Below are positions 35,448-44,518 of a DNA stretch of 64,000 nucleotides, piece by piece (within the stretch, counting starts at the first letter, position 1; each line of letters opens with the position of its first letter). The notes under the pieces are model-generated. The model worked only from the letters and a program-made list of their open reading frames with translations, was not told where the DNA came from and made no database searches. This stretch comes from Nothophaeocryptopus gaeumannii (Eukaryota > Ascomycota > Dothideomycetes > Mycosphaerellales > Mycosphaerellaceae). The DNA is taken from positions 1,116,001 through 1,180,000 of the forward strand of contig JASISA010000001.1 of assembly GCA_031771865.1 (NCBI GenBank), read 5' to 3'. A program made the translations under genes and the position numbers.

Positions 35448-36872
35448 ATGGGAGACCATCAACAGCGTAGTACCCCTACTCGTTCGCCAGCAGATCCTTC
35501 GTCGCCGCGCACTCGGCGTACTGGATCGCCCGGTTCCGACCACACAGAGCATGCCGCTACTCAAGACGACGATGGCACTACGCTACCTGAGGACATCGAA
35601 GTCGACGTATCCAGCGACTCTGGATTTAGTGAGGGCGACGTTGAATCGTGAGACTCTCGCTCTCCGAGAAGATTGATGTCGAGTATTGACGTCCACATAG
35701 CGACACCATATCTCTAGCTTCAAATCTGCTCCGAGGCCACATTGAGAATGGACGAAAGTAGGCTGAAAGACTCAAGTTCTTTGAATTGACAATACTGACA
35801 AGCCCGTACAGATAGAACGGTCTGCGCGACGACTACTGGTAAATCACTCTACTGACACATGTGGGGACCTGAATACTAGCAAGCTCATAGGGGACCTTCA
35901 GATGACCAACAGTTTGAGACCATGGATGCTGGGCATCTGTTTTATCTGCTGATGGAAAGCGAGAGGGAGAACCCATTATTCCGATCGCCGATCCAAAGTC
36001 CGAGGGTGAGACATCAAAGAGACTGCTCGTAGCATGCAGGACATCTGACGAGCATGTCAGTACATCTTGGACATTGGAACGGGTCCTGGGACTTGGGCGG
36101 TTGACGTCGCAGATAAGTTCCCCAACAGTACGCCATCGCTTTCCCCCGGTTCGCACACGCACTGACCACCGACTCAGCAACCGTGTACGGAGTCGACCTC
36201 TACCCTCCTCCAAACAGCTGGGTACCGCCGAATTGCTTCCTGCAAGTCGAAGATGTCACTGGAAACTGGTCTTGGAGACACCACTTCGACCTCATCCATC
36301 TGCGCCTCCTCCTCGGCGCCTTTACTCCAGAAGAATGGGACCGGCTATACGCACAAGCATACGAACACCTACGACCTGGTGGCTGGATAGAAGAAGTCGA
36401 GCTCGACGTCCGCATCTATTCAGATGATGGCACCCTCGCGAAAGATTCTCTGCTTGCCGGCTGGGGCGACAACTTCCTCGGCTGTGGAGAACGAAGCGGT
36501 CGAGAACTCAACACGCAAGAAACGATGCGAGGACGAATGGAACGCGCTGGATTTGAAAATGTTCACGACGATCTATTCAAGTGTCCGCTAGGCGCTTGGG
36601 CGAAGGGTAACCGGTTGAAGGAGGCTGGAAGGGTGAATTGGGCGCACTGGAATAGCGGCTTTGAGGGGTGGGCGATGTGGTTGTTGACCAAGCATGGAGC
36701 TCCTACGCCTTGGTCAGCAGATGAGGTGCGCGTGTATGTGGCAAATGTGAGGAGGGACTTCAAGCAGAAGGGTCTGCATATATACCATCTGACGTAAGTC
36801 ACTCCTGCAGCCTGGTTTGTTGTGATGCTAACAAGTTGCAGGCGGAGAGTGTGGGCTCAAAAACCCTACTAA
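35448..36872 (+). pseudogene. TAM/LaeA-like methyltransferase with one in-frame TAG
   Basis: Seven exons can be joined: 35448-35647, 35701-35757, 35812-35838, 35891-36005, 36061-36127, 36178-36793 and 36842-36872. They total 1113 nt, or 371 codons. Every intron (47-55 bp) has GT and AG ends and most have CTGAC or CTAAC branch sites. The product would be a class I SAM-dependent methyltransferase of the fungal LaeA-like/TAM type: HIENGRK, then NGLRDDYWGPSDDQQFETMDAGH, then the SAM-binding motif YILDIGTGPGTWAVDVAD, then VYGVDLYPPPNSWVPPN, ending RRVWAQKPY. At 35813-35815, where the family usually has Tyr after GRK, the codon is TAG. All other parts are intact, so this is either a young pseudogene, a stop in this isolate only, or an unusual splice I could not find. 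The spliced reading apart from the stop is well supported. Confidence 0.75.
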
Positions 36873-37122
36873 GAAATGTGAGGTGGTGCATCTTGATTAA
36901 ATCCTAACTTGATGTCTTTCGATGTTGTCGTGCACCTGCGGCCCCAACATCTAAAAAGAGTTTGACGATCGAGGTTGATGAGAAGATGCGAACCCAGTCA
37001 AGTGCACAAGAACAAACATTTGATTGGTATATCGTAGCTCAACTGATTGTGCAGCAGCGAGACTTATCATCAAGGAAAGCCTGATCAAGACCATAACGCC
37101 GCAGACCTTGGCCACCCAAACC

Positions 37123-38537
37123 TCAGCAGATGATGACATTCTTCGGCCGCTTAACATCAAGATTGCTCATCGAAGTCCCTCCAGCATATCCATGCTTTGG
37201 CATCACCCGCTGTGTCGAAGCGCGGGCGGGCGCATCATCCTCCACATGTCCATTAACACCATTGCTCAACGCATGCTCATTCGTCACCGCATGCCCGTTC
37301 ACTTCTCGAAGAGGAGCCTTGACAGCCTCGGGCTCCACCAAATGAGCATACTGCTGCTTATACCGCTCAATCGTGTCTGTCGAGACGTTGGACCCGCCGC
37401 AGACAACAATAACAAACTTCTCATCTGGCCTCGGTGCCCTCCCCAACGCCTTCTCCAATCTCCCACCATAGCAAAGAGCCACATTAACCCCACAAGCCGC
37501 TTCAACGAGGATTCTTTCATCTTCGGCTAGTTTCCAACATCCCATCGCCGCATCAGCATCACTGAGGACGACGTTCTTCGCTTTTCCGCTTCGCAGGGCC
37601 GGGCGGATGATATCCCATGTCCTCTCGCTGATTTTGACGCACCCCAAGGAAGTTGCGATGGAGGTTATGCCGGGGATGGCTTTATGTTCGCCCCATTCGA
37701 GGGCTTTGGCAAGGGAATCTGCGCCTTCGGTCTCGACGGCTAGGACGCCGGTTTCCTGCCATGCGGGACCTTGGCGGTCTATACCAGTCATGATACCGTT
37801 GAAGAGTCCGCCTCCGCCGCAGCTGCAGATAATCCAGTCCGGTGCGTTGTCGTCTCCCTCATGTTCCTCGAGTTGGTCGCCGATTTCGGAGACGATGCTG
37901 GAGTGGCCTTCCCAGATATCCGGATGGTTGAATGGATCGACGTAGAATGGTTCTTCGCCCATTTGACGGGCTCGGGACATGACGACTTCGTGTACATAGT
38001 CGCTCGCTTCTTTGATATTCACGCCATGTTGCAAGACTTGTTTCGCACCGGCGGCGTAGAGTTTGTCGATCATATGCTTCTTGGTGGATGTTGGTACCAC
38101 GACTGTGGCGGGTTGACCGACGAAGTTGGCCGCATAGACACATCCAAGTCCAGCATTGCCGCCTGATGCAGCGAAGTAGTGAAGTCGCAGCGGTTCCGGG
38201 GCGTTACGGTAGGATTTTAAGACGAGATTTCCGAGGCCGCGTGATTTGAACGAGCCGGAAGGTTGTAGGGTCTCGAGCTTCAGGTAGATTCTGCTTCTAC
38301 GGCTTACCATCGCAGTACCAATGTGGGGCCTCTCCCGCTATGGGAGAGGCGGGATGGGGGGAGGTGGGATGAGGGGAGGGGAGATGGGTCAACATACCAG
38401 CCCGCTGCCTTGGAGAGTCTGGCAGATTCGACGAGAGGCGTCTTGCGCCATGGCTTCTTCTCTGGTCTTGTCTTCTTGGTCGCTGTGTTTGCGAGCCACT
38501 GCGTGCTCGTTGGCTGAGGCTTCATGTCGATGGCCAT
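37123..38537 (-). CDS. PLP-dependent L-serine/threonine dehydratase
   Basis: Exon 1 is 38537-38398. The intron is 38397-38294 (104 bp, GTATGT to GAAG, phase 2). Exon 2 is 38293-37123. The product is 436 residues. Across the splice it reads SKAAGCRIYLKLE. The PLP-binding lysine is K63 in SGSFKSRG, the substrate loop is AASGGNAGLG, and the phosphate-binding glycine loop is SCGGGGLFNG. This is the fold type II pattern of catabolic L-serine dehydratases (pyruvate plus ammonia from serine), as in yeast CHA1. The C-terminal 70 residues are extra and disordered, rich in Asn-Gly and Val. Threonine deaminase or another beta-eliminating enzyme is possible. The intron contains a hairpin and a G-rich tract (see findings). 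Confidence 0.87.
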
Positions 38538-38939
38538 TGTGTTGAAGGTGTCGACCAGTAGCGTGTATGTTCGAAGTGAAGATATCTAGGCCTGAACAGA
38601 AGCAGAAGAGAATGAAGAGCTGGTGGGAAGAAATAGAAAAGAAAACAGACTCAACCTGACTTGCATCTTATTCTGTCATCAGAATGCCAATCAGGCTACT
38701 GTATGTCCCGCAGTGTCTCCGCCTTTCTGCCCCAGAGAGGGTTTAGGAACCCATTCTCGTCCACAAATGTGTGATACGCAGAGAACCCGCCGTATCAGAG
38801 TTGTAGCTGTGGCATGCATCGCGAACCAAAGTGTAGGTCAGATAGGGTCGCACCGTGAAGTCAAGCAGGTGAAGTCCCGTGCAGAATTCGTCGTTTTCCG
38901 TTCCGCCCGCTCTGAGCCGATAGTATCCAGGGATCCGAT
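38538..38939. other. Dehydratase upstream region and transposon left flank
   Basis: The region is about 400 bp. It holds the dehydratase promoter and ends at the transposon insertion site. No gene is seen. Confidence 0.4.
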
Positions 38940-38941
38940 TA

Positions 38942-38984
38942 GAAGGTTTCCCGGCTTGGCGCACAACCCTATATGGCGCACAGA
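38942..38984. repeat. Left terminal inverted repeat of pogo-like element
   Basis: This 43-bp arm is identical to the reverse complement of 41043-41085. It begins GAAGGTTTCCCGG next to the TA at 38940-38941. Confidence 0.95.
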
Positions 38985-39023
38985 CACCTGCACACCAACC
39001 ACCTACCTTTGTAAGTGAATAAC

Positions 39024-40994
39024 TCAGCCAATTCCTAACCGAATCACATGAAACTCAGGATTCTGAGTGAACTTGATATGCTCTTCAATTAAGGATAGGT
39101 CAAAGCCTTGGAGGTGCCTTGGCTGCCTCCTTATACGCCCTGATCTGCTAGCTACTGGGTTTTGAGACTTCTTGCTTGGTGTGACTACTACATCTTCATT
39201 TTGGGGCTGTTCAAAGACAACACGCCTCAGGGGGTTCTTTACCTTCTTAACAGACTCCTTGAGGTTAGTATCCAGCTGTTTGTTAGCTTGGTCAACTTCC
39301 TTTTGCCTTTCTTTCCTTGCTTTCTTAGCAGCAGCTTTCTCTTTCTTCTCCTTTACCTCCTGTTGCTTTTGAATAGCCTTCAACTGCCGAGCATTGGCTT
39401 AGAACTGTTTCTCTACCTCCTTCTGAACTTTAGCTGCCTCTTTAGCAGCCTGATCAGTGTCTTTCTTTGCTTCCTTTTCAGCCAATATCTCCTTTGCCCT
39501 AGCTACCTTGTTTGGGCTTGCAAAGATTGCTCCACTTTCTTCTTCAGCCCTAACTAGCTCAAAGAGCTTTTAGCCTCGCTTTCTACGCTTCTTTTCTTCA
39601 TATAGGGACTGTAAAACGGCGTCCTTTTCCCTCTGAAGTCTTACATTCTCTGAATGAAGGTAGGCAACTTTATTCTTCAGCTTCCTTGCCTGTATGTTAT
39701 GTCTCATTATCCCCTTTGCTACAGCTCCTTCAACCATAGTTTGGATCTTGCTCCAGTCATTCAGGGATAAGGCAGAGTTGTTGGATCCCTTTGAGTTTGG
39801 CCTAGAGCCTGCCTTGTTGTTTTCCAGCTTCTTCTTCTTTGGCAGCTTTGATAGGACGATCTCAGGGTTATATGGATAGATACCTGTCTTTTCAAAGCCA
39901 GAGGCAACGTTTGAAGGGACCATAGCAAGGGACCAAGCTTCCCAAAAGAGCTGAAAGAATACACGCTTTGTAATACCCACAAGACCATGGCTCTTTGCTG
40001 TAAACCTATCCAAAGCTTAGGAGTACCGAGTAGCTAAAGGGGCGAAGAGAGAGACATCCAATGGCTGGAGTCTATGTGTCGAATGAGGAGGATAGACAGC
40101 CAAAAGGATCCGGTAGGCCAGGCAGTAATTAACAAAGCGCATGTTCAGATGTGAGCCATAACCATCAACAAACAGGAGCCTCCAATCTCGACCATTCCTA
40201 GCCTTTGGCTTTGTAAAACGATTATAGACCTCTGTTAACTATTGGTATCCAAGCTTATCTGAAGTCCAGCCATTTGGTGAGCTTGTAAAGAAAGCACTAT
40301 GCTTGTCTGGGTCAACATCCTCTACCTAGGTATCCTAAAGATTGCCAGATTGGGCCTTATATATCAAGGCAGGAGGAAGTACTGAACTATCTGCACAGAC
40401 AGCTGCAATACAGGTAATCCATTCACGATTACCATCTTAAAGAACTCCAACTAGTTTGCCCTCTTTGAAAGCTCCTTTTGTAAAGATCCTTTGAGACTTG
40501 TTGACCACCCCAAGAAGGAACCCTTTCTCATCCATATTGACCATATTGTTTAGCTGGATATTATGCTTTTGGATCTTCTTTTCAAGGAGGCTGAAGTATA
40601 GGGCATAGTACTTTTCATTATCAGCCTGAGATCTTGCTTTATCTAGGCCTAAAAGATAGCTAGTATCCAAAATGTCAGAGTGCCTTTTTGTAAAAGCAGC
40701 AGGCCAGTTCTTTCCAGGCAAGTAACCCACGATATCAAAGGCGAAGTTCCTCAACATTGTAGCAGTAGGAGGGATACCATAGTTGGTAAGATCCTTGATA
40801 TATTCGCAAAGGTCATGCTCCTGTTGGTCGTTCAAAACTCGGTTGTTTTCATACTGCTGCTGCTTGGTCCCTTGTTTGCCATTCCATACTTTTGACAGCT
40901 TGGATCTTTCTATTTTGAACTTCTTTGCTGTCTCAGATATATTCGGCTTATCTGACAGTCTCAGATCTGCAAGCGCCTTCTCAATCTGATCCAT
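39024..40994 (-). pseudogene. Inactivated pogo/Fot1 transposase
   Basis: The frame runs from the ATG at 40994 (MDQIEKALADLRL) to the TAA/TAG at 39024 and is 657 codons with no frameshift. It is broken by seven nonsense codons at 40437-40439, 40335-40337, 40326-40328, 40239-40241, 40017-40019, 39570-39572 and 39399-39401. From context five replace Gln (CAA/CAG) and two replace Trp (TGG). All are CpA-to-TpA changes on one strand or the other, the signature of repeat-induced point mutation. The domain order is a Psq-type helix-turn-helix at residues 1-60 (ISETAKKFKIERSKLSKVW), a CENP-B/Tc5 DNA-binding domain to about 150, and a DDE catalytic core with Asp in NMDEKGFL, Asp in FVDGYGSH and Asp in HRLQPLDV. 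A lysine/glutamine-rich tail follows. The element is dead in its present form. Confidence 0.9.
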
Positions 40995-41042
40995 GGTTGT
41001 CGAGTTATTCACTGACAAAGATAGGTGTATGGACCATATGAG

Positions 41043-41085
41043 TCTGTGCGCCATATAGGGTTGTGCGCCAAGCCGGGAAACCTTC
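41043..41085. repeat. Right terminal inverted repeat of pogo-like element
   Basis: This 43-bp arm ends CCGGGAAACCTTC next to the TA at 41086-41087. It is perfectly complementary to the left arm. Confidence 0.95.
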
Positions 41086-41087
41086 TA

Positions 41088-41300
41088 CCCCAGGGATCCG
41101 ATTACCCCATCAGGAGCGACTTCTTACCCTATAGCTACCCAGTTCATAGATGAATGGCTGCGAGGCGTGCCATGGTTGAAGCTTCTGATTACCCCATAGC
41201 ATCTGCGACCACGATCATGCCTTTGATCGACTCGATTCGAGCTCTTTTTCGTTACCTTCCATCGCGGCTCCGGATTACCCCATAGCTACGCCAGTTCGAT
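41088..41300. repeat. Scattered GATTACCCCAT repeats beside the transposon
   Basis: The motif GATTACCCCAT occurs at about 41100, 41187 and 41272, and a related TTACCCTATAGCTACCCAGTT at about 41123. Two of the copies continue as ATAGC, with CAGTTC close behind. The block looks like a diverged tandem repeat with a unit near 85 bp. Its 17-bp neighbour AGGGATCCGATTACCCC also flanks the transposon on the left. Confidence 0.45.
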
Positions 41301-41733
41301 GACACCGGGACCAGATACGCCAGATGTCGCGACAGATCGGAAGCGTGATCCGCACACTTGCTGTATATAGCAGCGAGCTCCCCCCGTTCAAAAGCAGGAG
41401 TGGCCATATCGCGACGATGCAGAGTCGGAAGAGAAGCCGGGATTGTGAGGCATCCTTCTCTTCATGCCTGTCGCTCGGGATCGCTCGAGGGGAAAATGAT
41501 CAGAATGGTTTCCGGGGCGGTTCGCGTCAATCGAGATGAGCTGGCGGACAGCAAGGTGAAGTGGACAGTATACTGAATATTGTGATGAGCGGTAGGTGGA
41601 TGGTTGGCCGATGAAGATCTCGGATGCCGAGCATGCTGTGTGACCATGAGTGAAGTGGGGTGATGTCGAGATCTTGAGCTGCCAATCTAGCTCTTCAATC
41701 CTACAACAACGCCATCTTCACAAAATAACAACC
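41301..41733. other. Upstream region of small membrane protein gene
   Basis: These 433 bp have no supported gene. Short frames on both strands overlap. Confidence 0.4.
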
Positions 41734-42147
41734 ATGTCTTACTACGCATCTCAGGTACCCGCCATCCTCCTCAGCTTCGAGCACTTTCTCGGCGGACAAG
41801 CTCGTATCACTCCGCTACTCACGCCGGCTCTCTACAAGCGAGCCGTAACGAACAAGGGCCGGGGCACCAGAGACGCGCTTTACCCATTCCCGATCCCCAT
41901 CAAGGATTATGTGCGCCATTCCAACTTCGTGGGCGTCTTGATGTGCTCGACCGGTGCATTGCTGGCCTGGCCGAAGACCAGAGGATCTCTGCTCGCCCTT
42001 GGATTGAATACCTTCTTGACCGGTGCGGGCGTTTACAGTCAACGGCGAATGAAGATGTCGTACTGGCTTCCAGTCACGAATATGTTTCTGGGTGTTGCTG
42101 TCTGGTTGATCCAGAATTGGACCAACGTCAAAGCACGATTGGCATGA
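41734..42147 (+). CDS. Small integral membrane protein, 137 aa
   Basis: A single exon runs from the ATG at 41734 (MSYYASQVPAILLSFEHFLGG) to the TGA at 42145-42147. I chose this Met because the leader before it is A/C-rich and the upstream in-frame codons have no family look. Hydrophobic segments lie near residues 68-86 (NFVGVLMCSTGALLAW), 90-105 (SLLALGLNTFLTGAGV) and 115-133 (LPVTNMFLGVAVWLIQNW), with a weaker one at the N-terminus. The layout of three to four spans in about 140 residues resembles DoxX-like fungal membrane proteins, but I do not firmly recognise the family. Function unknown. Confidence 0.65.
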   Translation: MSYYASQVPAILLSFEHFLGGQARITPLLTPALYKRAVTNKGRGTRDALYPFPIPIKDYVRHSNFVGVLMCSTGALLAWPKTRGSLLALGLNTFLTGAGVYSQRRMKMSYWLPVTNMFLGVAVWLIQNWTNVKARLA

Positions 42148-43420
42148 ACATGCGAACAGTGCACATGATCTCCATGTGGCGTCAAGGAGTTCACGACATA
42201 TTGAGTCTCATGCTAGCTGCGCAGCGCGAGTAGACTGTAGACCTGATGCATCTGTGGAGAGGAGGATTCTTCACTCCAGGACTCAGCCTGGTGCTAGCCA
42301 CAATCACCACCAACACCATCACCGTATACGAGACTGCGACTCTGGTGTACTGATTTAGTCGCAAGTTGGGGAGTTAGCAGAATGGTAAGTCTCGCTCAAG
42401 AAGCGAGGCCTGAAGGGCAACGCCTGTCGCGGGTTGTACAAAGGAAGGGAGGAAGCTCGTTGGAAAAACAGCATCACCAGCACATCCAGTGCAGAAACAG
42501 GCAGCAAGCAATCCAACCGACCAAGCATCTCAGCATCCATGATCAAAACCCTCGAAACAAACGCTCGACAGTGCATAGCGAAGGGCGTTTTGCATTTGGA
42601 AGGAGTTTTGCATTGAAAGGCTTTCGTACTGGCTCGCAAACTATCGTCGTTCTTTTGATAGTTGAGGTTTCGAATAGAGCTCACATGGTTTTTGCTTACT
42701 CTCTTGTCATTCCTCGATTTTTCCTTGTTACCAAGTATCCATCACTAATCCGATATTATGGGTTCGCAGGGAACGGCGCCGCTGCTCCTTCTAGGAAGTG
42801 CATGTGTGTGTACCAGGAGGGTTGTCCTTGCGACAGATCCGACCAGCACCAAGTTGGAAGCCTGGAAAGGGGTGTCGTGGTGTTGAAAGGCACGAGACAT
42901 CGGAGAAGACCTTTGATAGAGCAATAGAAAGAGAGATGGAGTCCGTAGTAGAGACTATGGAGACAGGCCATCCTCACTTGGGCAATTTTGACGACTCGCC
43001 AAATCAAATCTCCATTTAACACGCGTTTCGAAAGCAAAGCCCGTCTAGCCACTCCACTTTCCTTCCACTCTTTCGCCCTTCGCAATGTTTTGCTTTTGCT
43101 TTTGCTCTCCACACTCCAGCATCATCGCCGTTCCGTATCAGGCCATCCTCCGAACCTATCACCCAGCCATCGCCAGCTCATCTGGGTCCGGATTCGCTCT
43201 CAAGCTTCATCGTGATGCAGTGCAGCCTCTCACTCGCCCGCGGGGGATCTCTCCCGCTCGGTCATTTGCCACTTCCAGCTCTGACTCCGGGGTTGCTTGA
43301 CGCTGCAACACCGGATGGGCTTGCGCCATCGACACAACGACGCCGCAAGCTGTCCGAATACACATGCTTCTCCCGCGATCTCCTTTCTAGAAGAATTCTT
43401 TAGGATTACTGCTAATAGTA
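42148..43420. other. Gene-poor interval
   Basis: About 1.3 kb without a supported gene. A 71-codon frame at 43085-43300 on the + strand has a Ser/Arg-rich, mitochondrial-presequence-like translation, but with no second exon or family match I do not call it. Larger frames at 42382-42927 (+) and 42355-43112 (-) overlap one another and look random. Confidence 0.4.
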
Positions 43421-44340
43421 ATCACCGCCGGTGAGGAGGACTGCCATTAGCGCCCGCTGGTGCAGGTTCCAATCGTTGGGCGACAGTGCGGTGAATGGTG
43501 AGGATAAGCTTTGATGACAATGCATTTGTGTGGTGTTTTGTGTACTCCGAGTACTGTATGCGGCGGGTGATCAACCGGAAAGCGTACTAAGCCCTTCTCT
43601 CTTTTCTTCTGGAACATCATAAACTTGTTCTTCACGGTTACTACTTCTCGCAGCCATCGCCGAAGACGAAGACATCCATTAGTGTCCGTCTACTTTATCC
43701 CAATAATGATGCAAGGGCTCGAGCTTAGGCGTTTCAATTCCGAGAGCTTAATGATGATATAGCATGCAAGACTTGCCTATGTATATACGTAGCTGCTGTG
43801 TCAGACACGGACATCACCCCGAAAGAGCAATGTGCTCTTCAAGTTTTCCTTCTAGAAGATCATACACTTCTTCTCCGATATTACTGTTTCTCGAACCCAG
43901 TGCCGAAGGCCAGGACACCCATTAGTGTCCGCCCATTTGCATACCAATAATCAGGCTGCGGTGAGGTTTAGGCGTACTCATGCCAGAGAGCCTAAAGGTG
44001 ACCCTCGCCGTTTTTGCTGTGCCATGCCCATAACGGACCATCCACCTCAAAGTGCAACGATACACTTCTGGAAGACCGCAAGGTGCTTCGACGAGATTAC
44101 TGCTTTACGGGCTAGCTCCGATCGAGAGGACATCCGTTAGTTTTCGCCCTTATGCGTCTGAGGGTGGCGCTAAGATGACAGTACGTAGTATACTTATGAT
44201 ACCGTGGGGGAAGTCTCCATGTTTCAAACCTACAGCGCATCTCGCATCCGACATTCTTCTGTTACTACAATGCGTAGTCAGCGCCGGTGACAAGGACATC
44301 CACTAGCGCCCGTCGTGTTATGATCCATTGGATGGTAGAC
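43380..44340. repeat. Degenerate tandem repeat array, about five units
   Basis: A core close to GACATCCATTAGTGTCCG recurs at about 43436, 43671, 43912, 44129 and 44295. Spacings are about 235, 241, 217 and 166 bp. Units two and three align over at least 140 bp, sharing an ATTACT or GTTACT block followed by TTCTCG, CATTAGTGTCCG, CCAATAAT and TTAGGCGT. Units one, four and five keep the part around the core. No open frame is conserved across units, so the array looks non-coding and old. It could be a decayed satellite or a remnant of a larger element. Confidence 0.6.
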
Positions 44341-44518
44341 GGGAGGTATAGGCTTTCATCTGCATTTCGTGTGTCCATGGACTTCGAGCCCGTTCCGATG
44401 AGTGATGATCGCGGTGCGTGATCCTACAGTATCTCTGAGACAGTATGATGCTCTCGGAGTCAGTGATTATGGTGAAACGCGTGACATGCAGTCTGAAGGC
44501 AACGTGTCTTGCTGGTAA

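Larger units (their letters stand above)
38940..41087 (-). mobile_element. Fot1/pogo-like DNA transposon
   Basis: The element spans 38942-41085 (2144 bp) and is flanked by TA target duplications at 38940-38941 and 41086-41087. Its terminal inverted repeats, 38942-38984 and 41043-41085, are 43 bp and perfectly complementary, starting GAAGGTTTCCCGGCTTGGCG. TA duplication plus long terminal repeats and the encoded CENP-B/DDE transposase place it in the Tc1/mariner superfamily, pogo/Fot1 group. The internal sequence is more AT-rich than the neighbouring genes, and its encoded protein carries seven nonsense codons. Perfect terminal repeats next to a ruined gene suggest either a recent insertion followed by mutation of the gene, or mobilisation in trans. 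The terminal repeats could still be recognised by a transposase from another copy. Confidence 0.93.

Noticed and set aside
42361..42445. Possible tRNA-like stretch
   Set aside because: It lacks the GGTTCRA-type B box and I could not fold a cloverleaf.
43085..43300. 71-codon + strand frame with a presequence-like N-terminus
   Set aside because: It is too short, has no second exon and no family match, and lies in repeat-rich, gene-poor DNA.
43380..44340. CRISPR-like array
   Set aside because: The repeats are long, degenerate and unevenly spaced in a eukaryotic genome. They are not a CRISPR array.
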